64,000 nt of DNA from CAWCDJ01 sp963836015. Its GTDB lineage: Bacteria > Acidobacteriota > Terriglobia > Bryobacterales > Bryobacteraceae. The translations under genes were made by a program, and so were the position numbers. The stretch spans positions 105,507-169,506 of the forward strand of contig CAWIIF010000010.1 in NCBI GenBank assembly GCA_963836015.1. Reading direction: 5' to 3'. The notes under the pieces are model-generated. The model worked only from the letters and a program-made list of their open reading frames with translations. It ran no database searches and was not told the origin of the DNA. This document shows positions 26,091 to 34,140 of this stretch, one piece after another. Numbering within the stretch: the stretch's first letter is position 1; the number at the start of each line of letters is the position of its first letter.

Positions 26091-26978
26091 TTATTTGGCG
26101 GTCTTCAGTTCCTCGTCGATGACCGTCCGGATCGCCGGAAGGTCCAACGCTCCGTTGTATTTCCGTCCATTGATAAATACGGAGGGCGTCCCCTCAACGC
26201 CCGCGCGGTCGCCGTCTTCCACGTCGCGCGCGACGGCCTTCTTCGTTTCCGGGGAATCCAGATCCGCCTCGAAGCGCTTCATGTCGAATCCGGCCGTACG
26301 GGCCAGCGCCAGGATCGAGGGACGGGATAGTTCGCGCCTGTGCGCAAAGAGCTCGTCGTGCATGAGCCAGAACTTCCCCTGTCGATGGGCCGCGACAGCG
26401 GCGGCAGCGGCCAGCGCGGCCTGCGAGTGCGTATCCAACGGATACTCCTTAAAGATCAGTTTGATCTTCCCGGGATAGGCATTCAGCACTGCATTCAGCT
26501 TGGCGACTGCGATCCAACAGTAGGGACACTGAAAATCGGAGAATTCCACGAGTGTCAGCCTGGCGCCTGCGGGGCCGCGGACGGGCGATCCGGCCGTGGG
26601 AATGGCCACGGGGTCCTCCAGGAGCTTGGGCGGCTGCGGGCCATGACCCCACTTCGAGGCTGTCGCGGCCTCGATGGCCTCGTTCTCATTTTTGCCGGAG
26701 CGGAGCGCATCACCCATCGTAGCCGCCACACCCTTGCTCCACGAGCAGCTCGGATCTTTGACGCGGCACTCGGCCACCTTCATGCCGCATCCGCAGGTGC
26801 AGTCGTGATTGCGGAGCAAGCGCAGCAGGGCGCGCGCCTTCACTGGCGACATCCCCGAAAAGTCCACCGCCGGCAAATTGACAACATTCTTCCAGTCTGG
26901 TTGAGCGAGCAGCGCCGCGGCTCCCAAAACGGTCCATGCGGCGATCTTGTGTCCCCTCGCAGGCAGGTGCATGACCAT
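26091..26978 (-). CDS. Exported DsbA-family protein with Cys-rich N-terminal segment
   Basis: About 295 residues from the ATG at 26978 (the longer frame to 27050 lacks a signal-like start). A hydrophobic signal/anchor (KIAAWTVLGAAALLAQ) is followed by a Cys-rich module (HDCTCGCGMKVAECRVKDPSC). Next comes a DsbA-like thioredoxin domain with active site CPYC (DFQCPYCWIAV) and the cis-Pro loop EGTPSVFING. It probably forms or shuffles disulfides outside the cytoplasm. Only 10 bp separate its stop from the Cys-rich DUF4157 gene, which is a plausible substrate. Alternative role: a thioredoxin-like reductant carrier. Confidence 0.85.
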   Translation of the reverse strand: MVMHLPARGHKIAAWTVLGAAALLAQPDWKNVVNLPAVDFSGMSPVKARALLRLLRNHDCTCGCGMKVAECRVKDPSCSWSKGVAATMGDALRSGKNENEAIEAATASKWGHGPQPPKLLEDPVAIPTAGSPVRGPAGARLTLVEFSDFQCPYCWIAVAKLNAVLNAYPGKIKLIFKEYPLDTHSQAALAAAAAVAAHRQGKFWLMHDELFAHRRELSRPSILALARTAGFDMKRFEADLDSPETKKAVARDVEDGDRAGVEGTPSVFINGRKYNGALDLPAIRTVIDEELKTAK

Positions 26979-26992
26979 ATTGTAGCGGTAGG

Positions 26993-27196
26993 TTACCGGT
27001 CTCCTGGACGCGGCTCGGACGCGGGCAGCCGCCCGGTCCATCCCGGGCACTCAATCACCGGCAGGCGCGGATACTTCGGATACCTTCGATCCTTCTTCGA
27101 AAGCGTACACAAAACGAACTTCGAACCGCGGTCGGAAGTGATGGTTTGTGCGTTCCAGCAGGAGGAGCAGAGGCCATTAGGAAGGGGCGCCGGCAT
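26993..27196 (-). CDS. Small Cys-rich (zinc-ribbon-like) hypothetical protein
   Basis: 67 residues from the ATG at 27196, preceded by GGAG. The core has Cys in C-x2-C (LCSSCWNAQTI), a single Cys in KFVLCTLS and another in PVIECPGW, with the conserved-looking KYPRLPV between. Four cysteines in this spacing suggest a small zinc-binding fold. I recall similar tiny proteins in other Acidobacteria, but no function. It lies just upstream of the DsbA-like gene and on the same strand. Confidence 0.5.
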   Translation of the reverse strand: MPAPLPNGLCSSCWNAQTITSDRGSKFVLCTLSKKDRRYPKYPRLPVIECPGWTGRLPASEPRPGDR

Positions 27197-27272
27197 TCGT
27201 CTCCAGCTTGCCACATTTGACCGGCACCGCCCGCTCCGGGCCGGTCAATTTGGAATTGCGCTAGATTGACCA

Positions 27273-27944
27273 ATGATGACCGGTGCATTGAGCGATCTGG
27301 CAAAGGACACCCTGTTGGTGGTCGGAGCGTTGTTTCCCATCGTCAACCCGATTGGAAACACTCCGATTTTCCTATCGCTAACGCGCGGGCTGTCCGAGCA
27401 CGCGCGGTCGGCGCTGGCAAGGATGATCGCGCTGAACGGCCTTGTCCTGATCCTGACCTCGATTTTCACCGGCACCTACATTCTGGCTTTCTTCGGCATT
27501 TCACTGCCCGTCGTGCAGGTCGGGGGAGGGATGATCGTGATCTCGACCGGATGGGCGCTCCTTCGCCAATCGAACGATGATAGCGGCGGACAGGATGGCC
27601 CACGGGAGTGTAAGGAATCCGACTACTCCAGACAAGCGTTCTATCCCTTGACGCTTCCGCTCACGGTCGGACCGGGTACCATTTCGGTGGCGATCGCGGT
27701 GGGGGCCAGCCGGACGGAAGGCTCCGAGTCGCGGTGGCCCCTGATTGCCGGGATGCTGCTCGGGTCGGCTCTGGTTTCCGCCTCCATCTACTTGAGTTAC
27801 CGGTTTGCGGAGAGGATTGCGCGCAGCGTTGGCGACTCGGCGATGGACGTCATCATCCGGATTTCGTCGTTCATCCTGGTCTGCATCGGCGTGCAGATTC
27901 TGTGGAACGGGCTAAGCGCACTTCTCCGAACGGTCATTCCTTAG
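27273..27944 (+). CDS. MarC family integral membrane protein
   Basis: 223 residues with six predicted membrane helices. The MarC signature NPIGNTPIFLSLT is near residue 25, and the second-half repeat AFYPLTLPLTVGPGTISVAIA is present. The family was once linked to multiple antibiotic resistance but its members have no proven transport activity (some related NAAT proteins move amino acids). It is monocistronic, divergent from the small Cys-rich gene. Start is one of two adjacent ATGs. Confidence 0.92.
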   Translation: MMTGALSDLAKDTLLVVGALFPIVNPIGNTPIFLSLTRGLSEHARSALARMIALNGLVLILTSIFTGTYILAFFGISLPVVQVGGGMIVISTGWALLRQSNDDSGGQDGPRECKESDYSRQAFYPLTLPLTVGPGTISVAIAVGASRTEGSESRWPLIAGMLLGSALVSASIYLSYRFAERIARSVGDSAMDVIIRISSFILVCIGVQILWNGLSALLRTVIP

Positions 27945-28054
27945 CGCCCCGGGGAGCGACGAAGTACCGCAGCATACAGACGTCCCGACAGTTCACAAAG
28001 AAAACCTGAGCTGGCGCCACCGGCATCGACAGCACTAGAGGCTGAACGACACCG

Positions 28055-28951
28055 ATGGACCTGAGAACTCATTCGGAGAAGGGCGAACGGAAGTACCACC
28101 TCGCGGTTTCGTTGTGGCTGATCATACTCGCACCGGGGCTATGCGGCGGCGCCGAACTGCAGCCCGACACGCTGGCGGCATGGAATCATTACATCGATCA
28201 GGCCAAGGCGCGGATGAATTCGCGGCTCGAAGCAGGGCGGCACTTTCTTTGGGTGGACGAGGACCCGGACCGCGGCCGGCGGGTCCGGAGCGGCGAAGTT
28301 CTGGTTGCGCCTGTGAACGGAAGCGGTCGAACCGACGTGCCTAACGGGCTGATACACGACTGGATCGGGGCCGCCTTCTTTCCAGATACGACCATCGAGA
28401 AGGTATTCGCCACCATGGACGAATACGCCTGTTACAAGGACTTTTATCAGCCCGCCGTAATCGATTCCAAGCTCCTTTCGCGCGAGGGCAGCGAAAGCAG
28501 CTTTTCCATGCGGCTGCTCAAGAAGGCGCTTTTCGTAACCGCCGTAATGGATGCGGACTACAAAGCCCGCTACTTCCGCAGGAACGAGAGGTCCCGGTAT
28601 GGCTTTGTGTGGAGCACTCGCATTCAGGACATCGTCGATTACGGTCAACCGTCGGAACATCCGCTGCCGCCTGGGACTGGAAGCGGTTTCATCTGGCGCC
28701 TGTTCTGCATCTCGCGTTTCGAGGAGCGGGACAGCGGCGTCTACGTTGAACTGCATGTGATGGGATTGAGCCGCTGTGTACCGGCCCTCCTGGGGTGGCT
28801 GGTGAACCCGCTGATCAGCCGGCTGTCGCAAAGTTCGCTGGTAACCTCACTCAGCCAGACGCGCGAAGCGGTCCGGTCCCTGCCGCAACGGGGCCGATCT
28901 GGATCGTGCGGATCGAAGACCGACGTTCTGACGGCAGGTTCGGCGCACTAG
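28055..28951 (+). CDS. Exported START/SRPBCC-like hypothetical protein
   Basis: 298 residues with an N-terminal signal-like hydrophobic stretch (LAVSLWLIILAPGLCGGA). The mature part contains IHDWIGAAFFPDTTIEKVFATMDEY followed by VIDSKLLSREGSESSFSMRLLKKAL and a late amphipathic end (SRLSQSSLVTSLSQTREAV). The IHDWxG...FPxxxxExV pattern resembles lipid-binding SRPBCC/START-type periplasmic proteins found in Acidobacteria, but the identification is by pattern only. No catalytic residue can be named. Isolated gene. Confidence 0.6.
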   Translation: MDLRTHSEKGERKYHLAVSLWLIILAPGLCGGAELQPDTLAAWNHYIDQAKARMNSRLEAGRHFLWVDEDPDRGRRVRSGEVLVAPVNGSGRTDVPNGLIHDWIGAAFFPDTTIEKVFATMDEYACYKDFYQPAVIDSKLLSREGSESSFSMRLLKKALFVTAVMDADYKARYFRRNERSRYGFVWSTRIQDIVDYGQPSEHPLPPGTGSGFIWRLFCISRFEERDSGVYVELHVMGLSRCVPALLGWLVNPLISRLSQSSLVTSLSQTREAVRSLPQRGRSGSCGSKTDVLTAGSAH

Positions 28952-28987
28952 CGCGGTAGTCCAGAGGGATCGCTACGACGGCGACTC

Positions 28988-29257
28988 TCACGCCGAGAAT
29001 CGCGCCTCCAGCCTCATTAGCTTGAGCACCTTATAGACCGCGACATTGACGCCGCGCAACACGACCTTGACTGCCTTCTTGTCGGCGCTGCCGGCGAGCT
29101 TCTCCATCGCACCAAGTGCGCGCGGATCGATCCGCTCGACGCCGGAGAAATCCAGGACTAGTTCTCCCTCGGCGCTGTCGAGTTGCCCGATGACGTCCTG
29201 CAACGCAGGAACCGCCCCATTTTCATCACTCCTGAGCCAGACTGTATTCATCGACAT
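28988..29257 (-). CDS. STAS-domain protein
   Basis: 89 residues forming a single STAS domain: GELVLDFSGVERIDPRALGAMEKL contains the conserved D-(F/L)-SGV...D-x-x-(A/G)L strand-helix, and KAVKVVLRGVNVAVYKVLKL is the second half. The residue that is a phosphorylated Ser in SpoIIAA-like anti-anti-sigma factors falls at DPRAL, where no Ser is present, so phospho-switching is unlikely. The start overlaps the 3' end of adhE by 32 bp, and it should be translated from the adhE message. Confidence 0.82.
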   Translation of the reverse strand: MSMNTVWLRSDENGAVPALQDVIGQLDSAEGELVLDFSGVERIDPRALGAMEKLAGSADKKAVKVVLRGVNVAVYKVLKLMRLEARFSA

Positions 29258-31904
29258 ACCCCAGACCCCCGTTCGCCGTTGGTTGTGCGGATGTGGCGGC
29301 CGGTTTCGCCTGCCGCCGCCCCCGATAAGCGCTCCACAACAGATCGGCCAATTCGCTCACCAATGGCATGCGGGGGTTCGTCGGCCGCCAGGATGGATCG
29401 TCAAAAGCGATCTCGGCCAAATCGGGCACCGCCCGCTCGAATTCTTCCTTCGGGATTCCAAGGTCCGCGATCGAACGCGGAATCGCCAGCCGGTCGAGTA
29501 GTTGTTCGGTCGCCGCCACCAGGTGGTCCACCTTTTCCGCAATCGTGTTACCGCCCAGGCCAAGTAGGTCCGCTACCATGGCGTATTTCTTGTGAGCAAC
29601 GTAAGCCCGCTGGTGCGGCGAAGGCATGAACTTGGTGGGCACGGACGCGTTATATGCGATGACGTGCGGCAGCATGAGAGCATTGGCGCGGCCGTGCGCC
29701 ACCCCGAAGCGCGCGCCGAAGGCGTGCGCCAGCGCGTGATTCACCCCCACTGACGCGTTGGAAAAGGCCAGCGCCGCAATGCAGGCGGCATTGTGCATCA
29801 TGCTCCGCGCCTCTTCATCCCCGGGATGCTCGTATGCGATGGGCAGGAATCTGAATACCATTCGGATGGCCTGCATGGCATGAGAGTCGGTGTATGGCGA
29901 AGCGTAAACCGAAACGCCGGCTTCCAGCGCGTGCGTCAAACAGTCGATGCCCGTGTCGGCGGTGAGGCCTTTCGGCATGGACATGACAAACTGAGGGTCG
30001 ACGATCGCCACGTCCGGACTGAGCGAGTAATCCGCGAGTGTCACCTTGCGGCCGCGCTCTTTATCGATGAGGACGGCAATGGGGGTGACTTCGCTCCCTG
30101 TTCCGCTGGTGGTGGAGATCGCGATCAGGCGCGCTCGATTGGTCTTCTCCGTGGGGTATTCGGCTACGCGCTTGCGGATATCGAGAAACGGCGCGCCCAG
30201 CTCCTCGAGGTTGGCCTGCGGAGACTCGTACTTGAGCCGCATGATTTTCGCCGCATCGATCACCGATCCGCCGCCGAGCGCGATGATCTGGTCCACTTTG
30301 TAAAAGCGGAGCTCATCCAGGCCTCGCATGACGACACTGACTTCGGGCTCCGCGTCGGGGATGACCAGGACATGAACGTGCGTTTGCGGCGGAATGTGCC
30401 GCCGGACAATATCCACGTGGCCGAGTTGTTCCAAAACCGGGCTGGTAACGACGATTGTGGAGCGCGACGGGAATTGGCCAAGATTCGCGACGGCGTTCCT
30501 GTTGAAGTAGATCTGATTGGGAATTCGGAACCACATATGGGCTTGACTCCTGCGGGCCACCCGTTTGATGTTGAGGTAGTGATAGACATTCACGTTATCG
30601 GTCGTGCTGTTACCGCCGCCGGTTCCACAACCGAATGAGAACGTGGGCACCATGTCGTTGTAAACGCCGCCGATCGCGCCCACGGATCCGGGAGAATTGA
30701 CAATGATCCGCCCCGCATTGATCGCCTCACTGAACTTCCGGATCACCTCATCGTTGCGCGAGAAGACTACCGCGGTGTGTCCAATCCCGCCGGCATGGTT
30801 TACATCGATGCACATCTTGAGCGCATCATCCACGGAATGCGCCCGGTAGACACTCAGCAGCGGGAACAACTTCTCTACCGAAAGGGGATGTTCGCGGCCC
30901 ACACCGTGAATCGGAGCGATCAGGAGCCTGGTGCTCGGCTTGACCGACAGGCCGATCGCGCCGGCGATGGTAGTGGCGTTCTGGCCGATAGCCATCGGCC
31001 GCGCGCGTCCTGATTCGGGATCGATCAGTGCGCGTCCCAGAAGTTCCGTCTCTTCCGCGCTGCAGATATGAGCATCGAGGTCGGCAAATTTCCTCAGGAC
31101 GAGATCATAGATCTCATCATCGATCACCAGCGTCTGCTCGGACGCGCAAATGGTCCCATTGTCGAAGGTTTTGGAAGTGAGGATGTCCACGACGGCCATA
31201 TCCAGGTCCGCCGTCTTCTCCAGGTAGACCGGCGTATTGCCCGCCCCCACACCGAGAGCCGGTTTGCCCGAGCTATAGGCCGCCTTGACCACGCCCGGTC
31301 CACCGGTAGCGTCGATCAGGCCGATGTCCTTATGGTGCATGAGGTAGGCATTGTCCGGCAAGGTGGGCGATTCCAGGCACGTAAAGACGCCTTCCGGCGC
31401 GCCATGCTTTAGGGCCGCCTCATACATGATGCGTACGGCCTCGCTGCAACACCGCCAGGCTTTCGGATGGGGGCTGAAAATCACCGCGTTCCGGGTCTTG
31501 ATGGCCATGATGCACTTGAAGAGAACGGTCGCTGTCGGGTTCGTAACCGGTGTGAGCGAGAAGAGGATCCCGATGGGTTCCGCCACCTCCACCAGGTTGC
31601 GTTCCGGATATTCACGAATCTGGCCAACTGTTCGTTTGTCCTTGATGTAGTCATAGACAAACTCCGTGGCCACCATGTTCTTCATGGCTTTGTCTTCCAT
31701 CACCCCGAGCCGGGTTTCCGCAACTGCCAGACGGGCCAGATATTGCGCCTGCTCCATCCCGGCCGTGACCATTGGTTTGACGATGCGATCGACGTCCTCC
31801 TGCGTGTATTGGGTGAACACGGCGGCGGCGGCTCTCGCCTGGCTGACCAGCCCTTCCAGGTAACCAATCCGGTCTTCACTGAGGCATGGCACATTCTCTG
31901 TCAT
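29226..31904 (-). CDS. adhE: Bifunctional acetaldehyde-CoA/alcohol dehydrogenase AdhE
   Basis: 892 residues. The ATG at 31904 lies at good distance from AGGAGG, whereas the ATG at 31913 abuts it. The N-terminal aldehyde dehydrogenase has the catalytic Cys in TFDNGTICASEQT and GGPGVVKAAYSSGKPALGVG. The C-terminal iron-dependent alcohol dehydrogenase has GGGSVIDAAK and the metal-binding GVNHALAHAFGARFGVAHGRA. AdhE converts acetyl-CoA to ethanol with NADH, and its presence suggests fermentative growth or redox balancing under low oxygen. A promoter-like element is upstream near 32107-32138. The 3' end overlaps the STAS gene. Confidence 0.97.
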   Translation of the reverse strand: MTENVPCLSEDRIGYLEGLVSQARAAAAVFTQYTQEDVDRIVKPMVTAGMEQAQYLARLAVAETRLGVMEDKAMKNMVATEFVYDYIKDKRTVGQIREYPERNLVEVAEPIGILFSLTPVTNPTATVLFKCIMAIKTRNAVIFSPHPKAWRCCSEAVRIMYEAALKHGAPEGVFTCLESPTLPDNAYLMHHKDIGLIDATGGPGVVKAAYSSGKPALGVGAGNTPVYLEKTADLDMAVVDILTSKTFDNGTICASEQTLVIDDEIYDLVLRKFADLDAHICSAEETELLGRALIDPESGRARPMAIGQNATTIAGAIGLSVKPSTRLLIAPIHGVGREHPLSVEKLFPLLSVYRAHSVDDALKMCIDVNHAGGIGHTAVVFSRNDEVIRKFSEAINAGRIIVNSPGSVGAIGGVYNDMVPTFSFGCGTGGGNSTTDNVNVYHYLNIKRVARRSQAHMWFRIPNQIYFNRNAVANLGQFPSRSTIVVTSPVLEQLGHVDIVRRHIPPQTHVHVLVIPDAEPEVSVVMRGLDELRFYKVDQIIALGGGSVIDAAKIMRLKYESPQANLEELGAPFLDIRKRVAEYPTEKTNRARLIAISTTSGTGSEVTPIAVLIDKERGRKVTLADYSLSPDVAIVDPQFVMSMPKGLTADTGIDCLTHALEAGVSVYASPYTDSHAMQAIRMVFRFLPIAYEHPGDEEARSMMHNAACIAALAFSNASVGVNHALAHAFGARFGVAHGRANALMLPHVIAYNASVPTKFMPSPHQRAYVAHKKYAMVADLLGLGGNTIAEKVDHLVAATEQLLDRLAIPRSIADLGIPKEEFERAVPDLAEIAFDDPSWRPTNPRMPLVSELADLLWSAYRGRRQAKPAATSAQPTANGGLGYVDEYSLAQE

Positions 31905-32220
31905 GCGATTCATCCTCCTGACACCCTTCCCGGTCCGCAAGTAAGCTTCCCGGACAAGTGGCGGTTTCGGATTTGAAGTGACTCAATTCCTTGAAGCGGC
32001 GCGGCGGTGGGCCCCGGCTGTTCCGCCTCCGAAACGCGGGAAGTCGGCGCTTCGGGCAACTCCCCTTCGCGAGAGATATCGAAGTAAAGAGATCTTCTTG
32101 TCTGGATATATACTGCTACTGGCTCGGGAGCATGTCAACCCCGACGATGCACCGTCGTTGAAGGGTAGGGATCGGGGTTTGCCCAGTTGTTGGCGTAGAC
32201 CAGAAGTCTATGAAGGGTTT
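31905..32220 (-). promoter_or_regulatory. Intergenic region upstream of adhE with promoter-like sites
   Basis: 316 bp without a gene between adhE and tRNA-Pro. On the reverse strand, TTGACA (32138-32133) is followed by the AT-rich AGTATA/TATATA (32107-32114), giving spacers of 18 or 20 bp. The leader to adhE would be about 200 nt, long enough for regulation, but I see no recognisable riboswitch. The right part contains a dispersed repeat (32161-32205). Confidence 0.35.
32161..32205 (-). repeat. Dispersed intergenic repeat, copy 1
   Basis: Shares with 59747-59793 a block of the form AAGGG...GGGGTTTGCCC...TTGGCGTAGA...CAG, in the same orientation and also just outside a gene. Read on the reverse strand it is CTACGCCAA...GGGCAAACCCC. 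No coding function is apparent. Confidence 0.5.
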
Positions 32221-32298
32221 TGGTCGGGCCGCCGAGATTTGAACTCGGGACCTCTTGCACCCCAAGCAAGCGCGCTAGCCAGGCTGCGCCACGGCCCG
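32221..32298 (-). tRNA. tRNA-Pro (GGG)
   Basis: On the reverse strand, 78 bases including encoded CCA. The acceptor stem CGGGCCG pairs with CGGCCCG. The anticodon stem-loop CTTGCTTGGGGTGCAAG gives anticodon GGG. T-loop GTTCAAATC is canonical. A -10-like TACAAT lies at 32312-32307 upstream. Confidence 0.95.
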
Positions 32299-32321
32299 AA
32301 TCTCCTATTGTACACGTTCCT

Positions 32322-32636
32322 TCAGCCCAGCAGGTCCAATGCCGCCTGGATTTCATCGCGCGTGTGACGGTCGCCCTTCCGCGTCGACGCTTCGATGCCT
32401 TCGCGGTACATCGTCCCGGCCTCTTCGATCCGTCCGAGGCGCTCCAGGGTCTGGCCGCCGTGGAAATAGGCGGCCGGGTAATCCGGATCGGCTGCGATCA
32501 GTTCGCGAAATTCGCGCAACGCCGATTCCAGGTCTCCTGCATTGCGGTACTCCATGGCCAGGCCGTACCGGACGAAGCTATCCTGCGGATTGGCGGCGGC
32601 CAGGCTCTTCAGTGTCTCCAGACGAGTGCTGCTCAT
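32322..32636 (-). CDS. TPR-repeat protein
   Basis: 104 residues made of about two and a half tetratricopeptide repeats (VRYGLAMEYRNAGDLESALREF, YPAAYFHGGQTLERLGRIEEA). There is no signal peptide or membrane segment. TPR proteins act as protein-interaction scaffolds; no partner can be named. It is divergent from the gene at 32660 and lies directly upstream of tRNA-Pro on the same strand. Confidence 0.8.
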   Translation of the reverse strand: MSSTRLETLKSLAAANPQDSFVRYGLAMEYRNAGDLESALREFRELIAADPDYPAAYFHGGQTLERLGRIEEAGTMYREGIEASTRKGDRHTRDEIQAALDLLG

Positions 32637-32659
32637 GCTTGTGTTACTATACCTCCGAA

Positions 32660-33088
32660 ATGGCGTGCCCCCATTTTCGCCCGACGGAACCGAGCCGGCA
32701 CGACCTCGCGCCCCAGCATGCGATGCTCCCCCTGGGCGGCCTGTGGGCCGGCATGTGCCACGCCTCCCCCGACAGCCCGTGCGAACCTGACGCGGCGGCC
32801 CTGCTGCCCCTCTGCAACCTCGGGTACGCCCGCGGCGCCTGTCCGCTTTTTGTGGGAGCCGACGGGCCGGACGCCGTCCGCTTCACGATCTCGCAGGAGT
32901 CCGGAAGCGTCGTCCGACTCTACTACGTGCTGGAACGAGACCACCACCCGTTTCAACACGGGCCCCTGGAGTTCGACACGGCGCGCGAAGCGTTCATCGA
33001 CCCTCCCGCCGATGAAGGCCTGCGGGTCCAGGCCCGGGCCTACCTCTCGAGCTACCTGCGCCGGAAAGCGGAAGCCTTTGTGCGTTGA
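32660..33088 (+). CDS. Hypothetical protein, Cys/His-containing
   Basis: 142 residues starting MACPHFRPTEPSRHDL. It contains several Cys (MCHASPDSPCEPDAAALLPLCNLGYARGACPLF) in an arrangement suggestive of metal or cofactor binding, then a beta-rich C-terminal part (GSVVRLYYVLERDHHPF) ending in a helical LRRKAEAFVR. No known family is recognised. It is followed after 22 bp by the thioesterase gene and may be co-transcribed with it. Confidence 0.6.
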   Translation: MACPHFRPTEPSRHDLAPQHAMLPLGGLWAGMCHASPDSPCEPDAAALLPLCNLGYARGACPLFVGADGPDAVRFTISQESGSVVRLYYVLERDHHPFQHGPLEFDTAREAFIDPPADEGLRVQARAYLSSYLRRKAEAFVR

Positions 33089-33110
33089 CACGCATCTGGA
33101 AAGACAAGAC

Positions 33111-33587
33111 ATGGAAGGAAAGACGGTTCGCGAATCGATCTCCGAATACTCGGAGCTGGCGCTTCCCAACGACGCCAACGGGTTGGGCAACGTGCTCGGC
33201 GGAAAGGTGATGCACCTGGTCGATCTGGCCGCCGCCATGGCGGCTATGCGCCACGCCAGGCGCCCTGTAGTGACTGCCTCGGTGGATAGCCTGCACTTTC
33301 TGCACCCGGTTCGCATCGGCCAGCTGATCGTCCTGCGGTCGTCCGTGAACCGCGTCTTCCGGACGTCCATGGAGGTGGGGGTGCATGTGGAAACCGAGAC
33401 GCTCATGACCGGCGAGAAGCTGCACACCTGCTCGGCCTACCTGACCTTCGTGGCGTTGAATGTGGATGGCAAAGCCGCCGCGGTTCCGCCGGTGATTCCG
33501 GAAACCGAGACGGAACTGAGGCGATATCGCGAAGCGGGAGAGCGAAGAGAATACCGTCTTGCGCTGCGGAACCGATTGAAACGTTAG
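33111..33587 (+). CDS. Hotdog-fold acyl-CoA thioesterase
   Basis: 158 residues, typical for YciA/BACH-type acyl-CoA thioesterases. PNDANGLGNVLGGKVMHLVDLAAAMAA includes the conserved N-x-x-GxxxGG...D region of the hotdog active site. It is followed by VTASVDSLHFLHPVRIGQLIVL and a C-terminal helical tail. It hydrolyses acyl-CoA to free CoA and fatty acid in the cytoplasm; chain-length preference is unknown. Start is an ATG with a purine-rich leader (AAGACAAGAC). Confidence 0.9.
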   Translation: MEGKTVRESISEYSELALPNDANGLGNVLGGKVMHLVDLAAAMAAMRHARRPVVTASVDSLHFLHPVRIGQLIVLRSSVNRVFRTSMEVGVHVETETLMTGEKLHTCSAYLTFVALNVDGKAAAVPPVIPETETELRRYREAGERREYRLALRNRLKR

Positions 33588-33602
33588 ACTCAGGGAAGGC
33601 CC

Positions 33603-33911
33603 TTAGCCCTCCTTGTACATGTACTTGATACTGGGTTTGTACAGGAGAATATTCGGCTCGCCGGTCCGGTTGACCTTGAGGCAGCACTTGTCGTACCACT
33701 CGATGACGCCGTGCAGCGTTTCCCCGTCCCGCAGCACGAATACCATCGGCGTCTTGGCCTGCATCTGCTTCACGTAGTAGAAGTTCTCCGCGTTCGTTTG
33801 ATCCGGTGGAACGGGCTTCTTCTGCTGCTGCGGGGCCCGGCGCGGCGGCGTGATCTGTTCTTTGATCTCGTTCAGAGACGGACGAATGAGTTTACGATTG
33901 ACAGCTTCCAC
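33603..33911 (-). CDS. hfq: Hfq-like RNA chaperone
   Basis: 102 residues. The C-terminal Sm-like core reads QAKTPMVFVLRDGETLHGVIEWYDKCCLKV followed by NILLYKPSIKYMYKEG. It aligns with Hfq Sm1 (F-L-x-x-G-x-x-L-x-G-x-I) and Sm2, where the usual KHAIS is replaced by KYMYK. An additional 45-residue N-terminal basic, Pro/Gln-rich extension (RRAPQQQKKP) is unusual, because Hfq normally extends at the C terminus. Hfq binds small RNAs and mRNAs. It converges on the thioesterase with 15 bp between stops. Confidence 0.8.
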   Translation of the reverse strand: MEAVNRKLIRPSLNEIKEQITPPRRAPQQQKKPVPPDQTNAENFYYVKQMQAKTPMVFVLRDGETLHGVIEWYDKCCLKVNRTGEPNILLYKPSIKYMYKEG

Positions 33912-34140
33912 GCAATGCCATCCTTTTGCAGAGATTATGATTGACCGTCGCTGCTCACTTTAGCGGGGCGGCTTTAGTTGGATCAAATTGTCCGACTTGA
34001 ACTCATAAATAACACAATAGGGTTGCCGCTGCAACGTGAGCCCGCCGGAAGCGCTCCCCGGGCGGCGAACGAGGGCGCGCGAGACGCTGCGTACGGTCGC
34101 TAAACCAAGCCGGCGGCGTTCTTTAGTATGATGGACTGTA

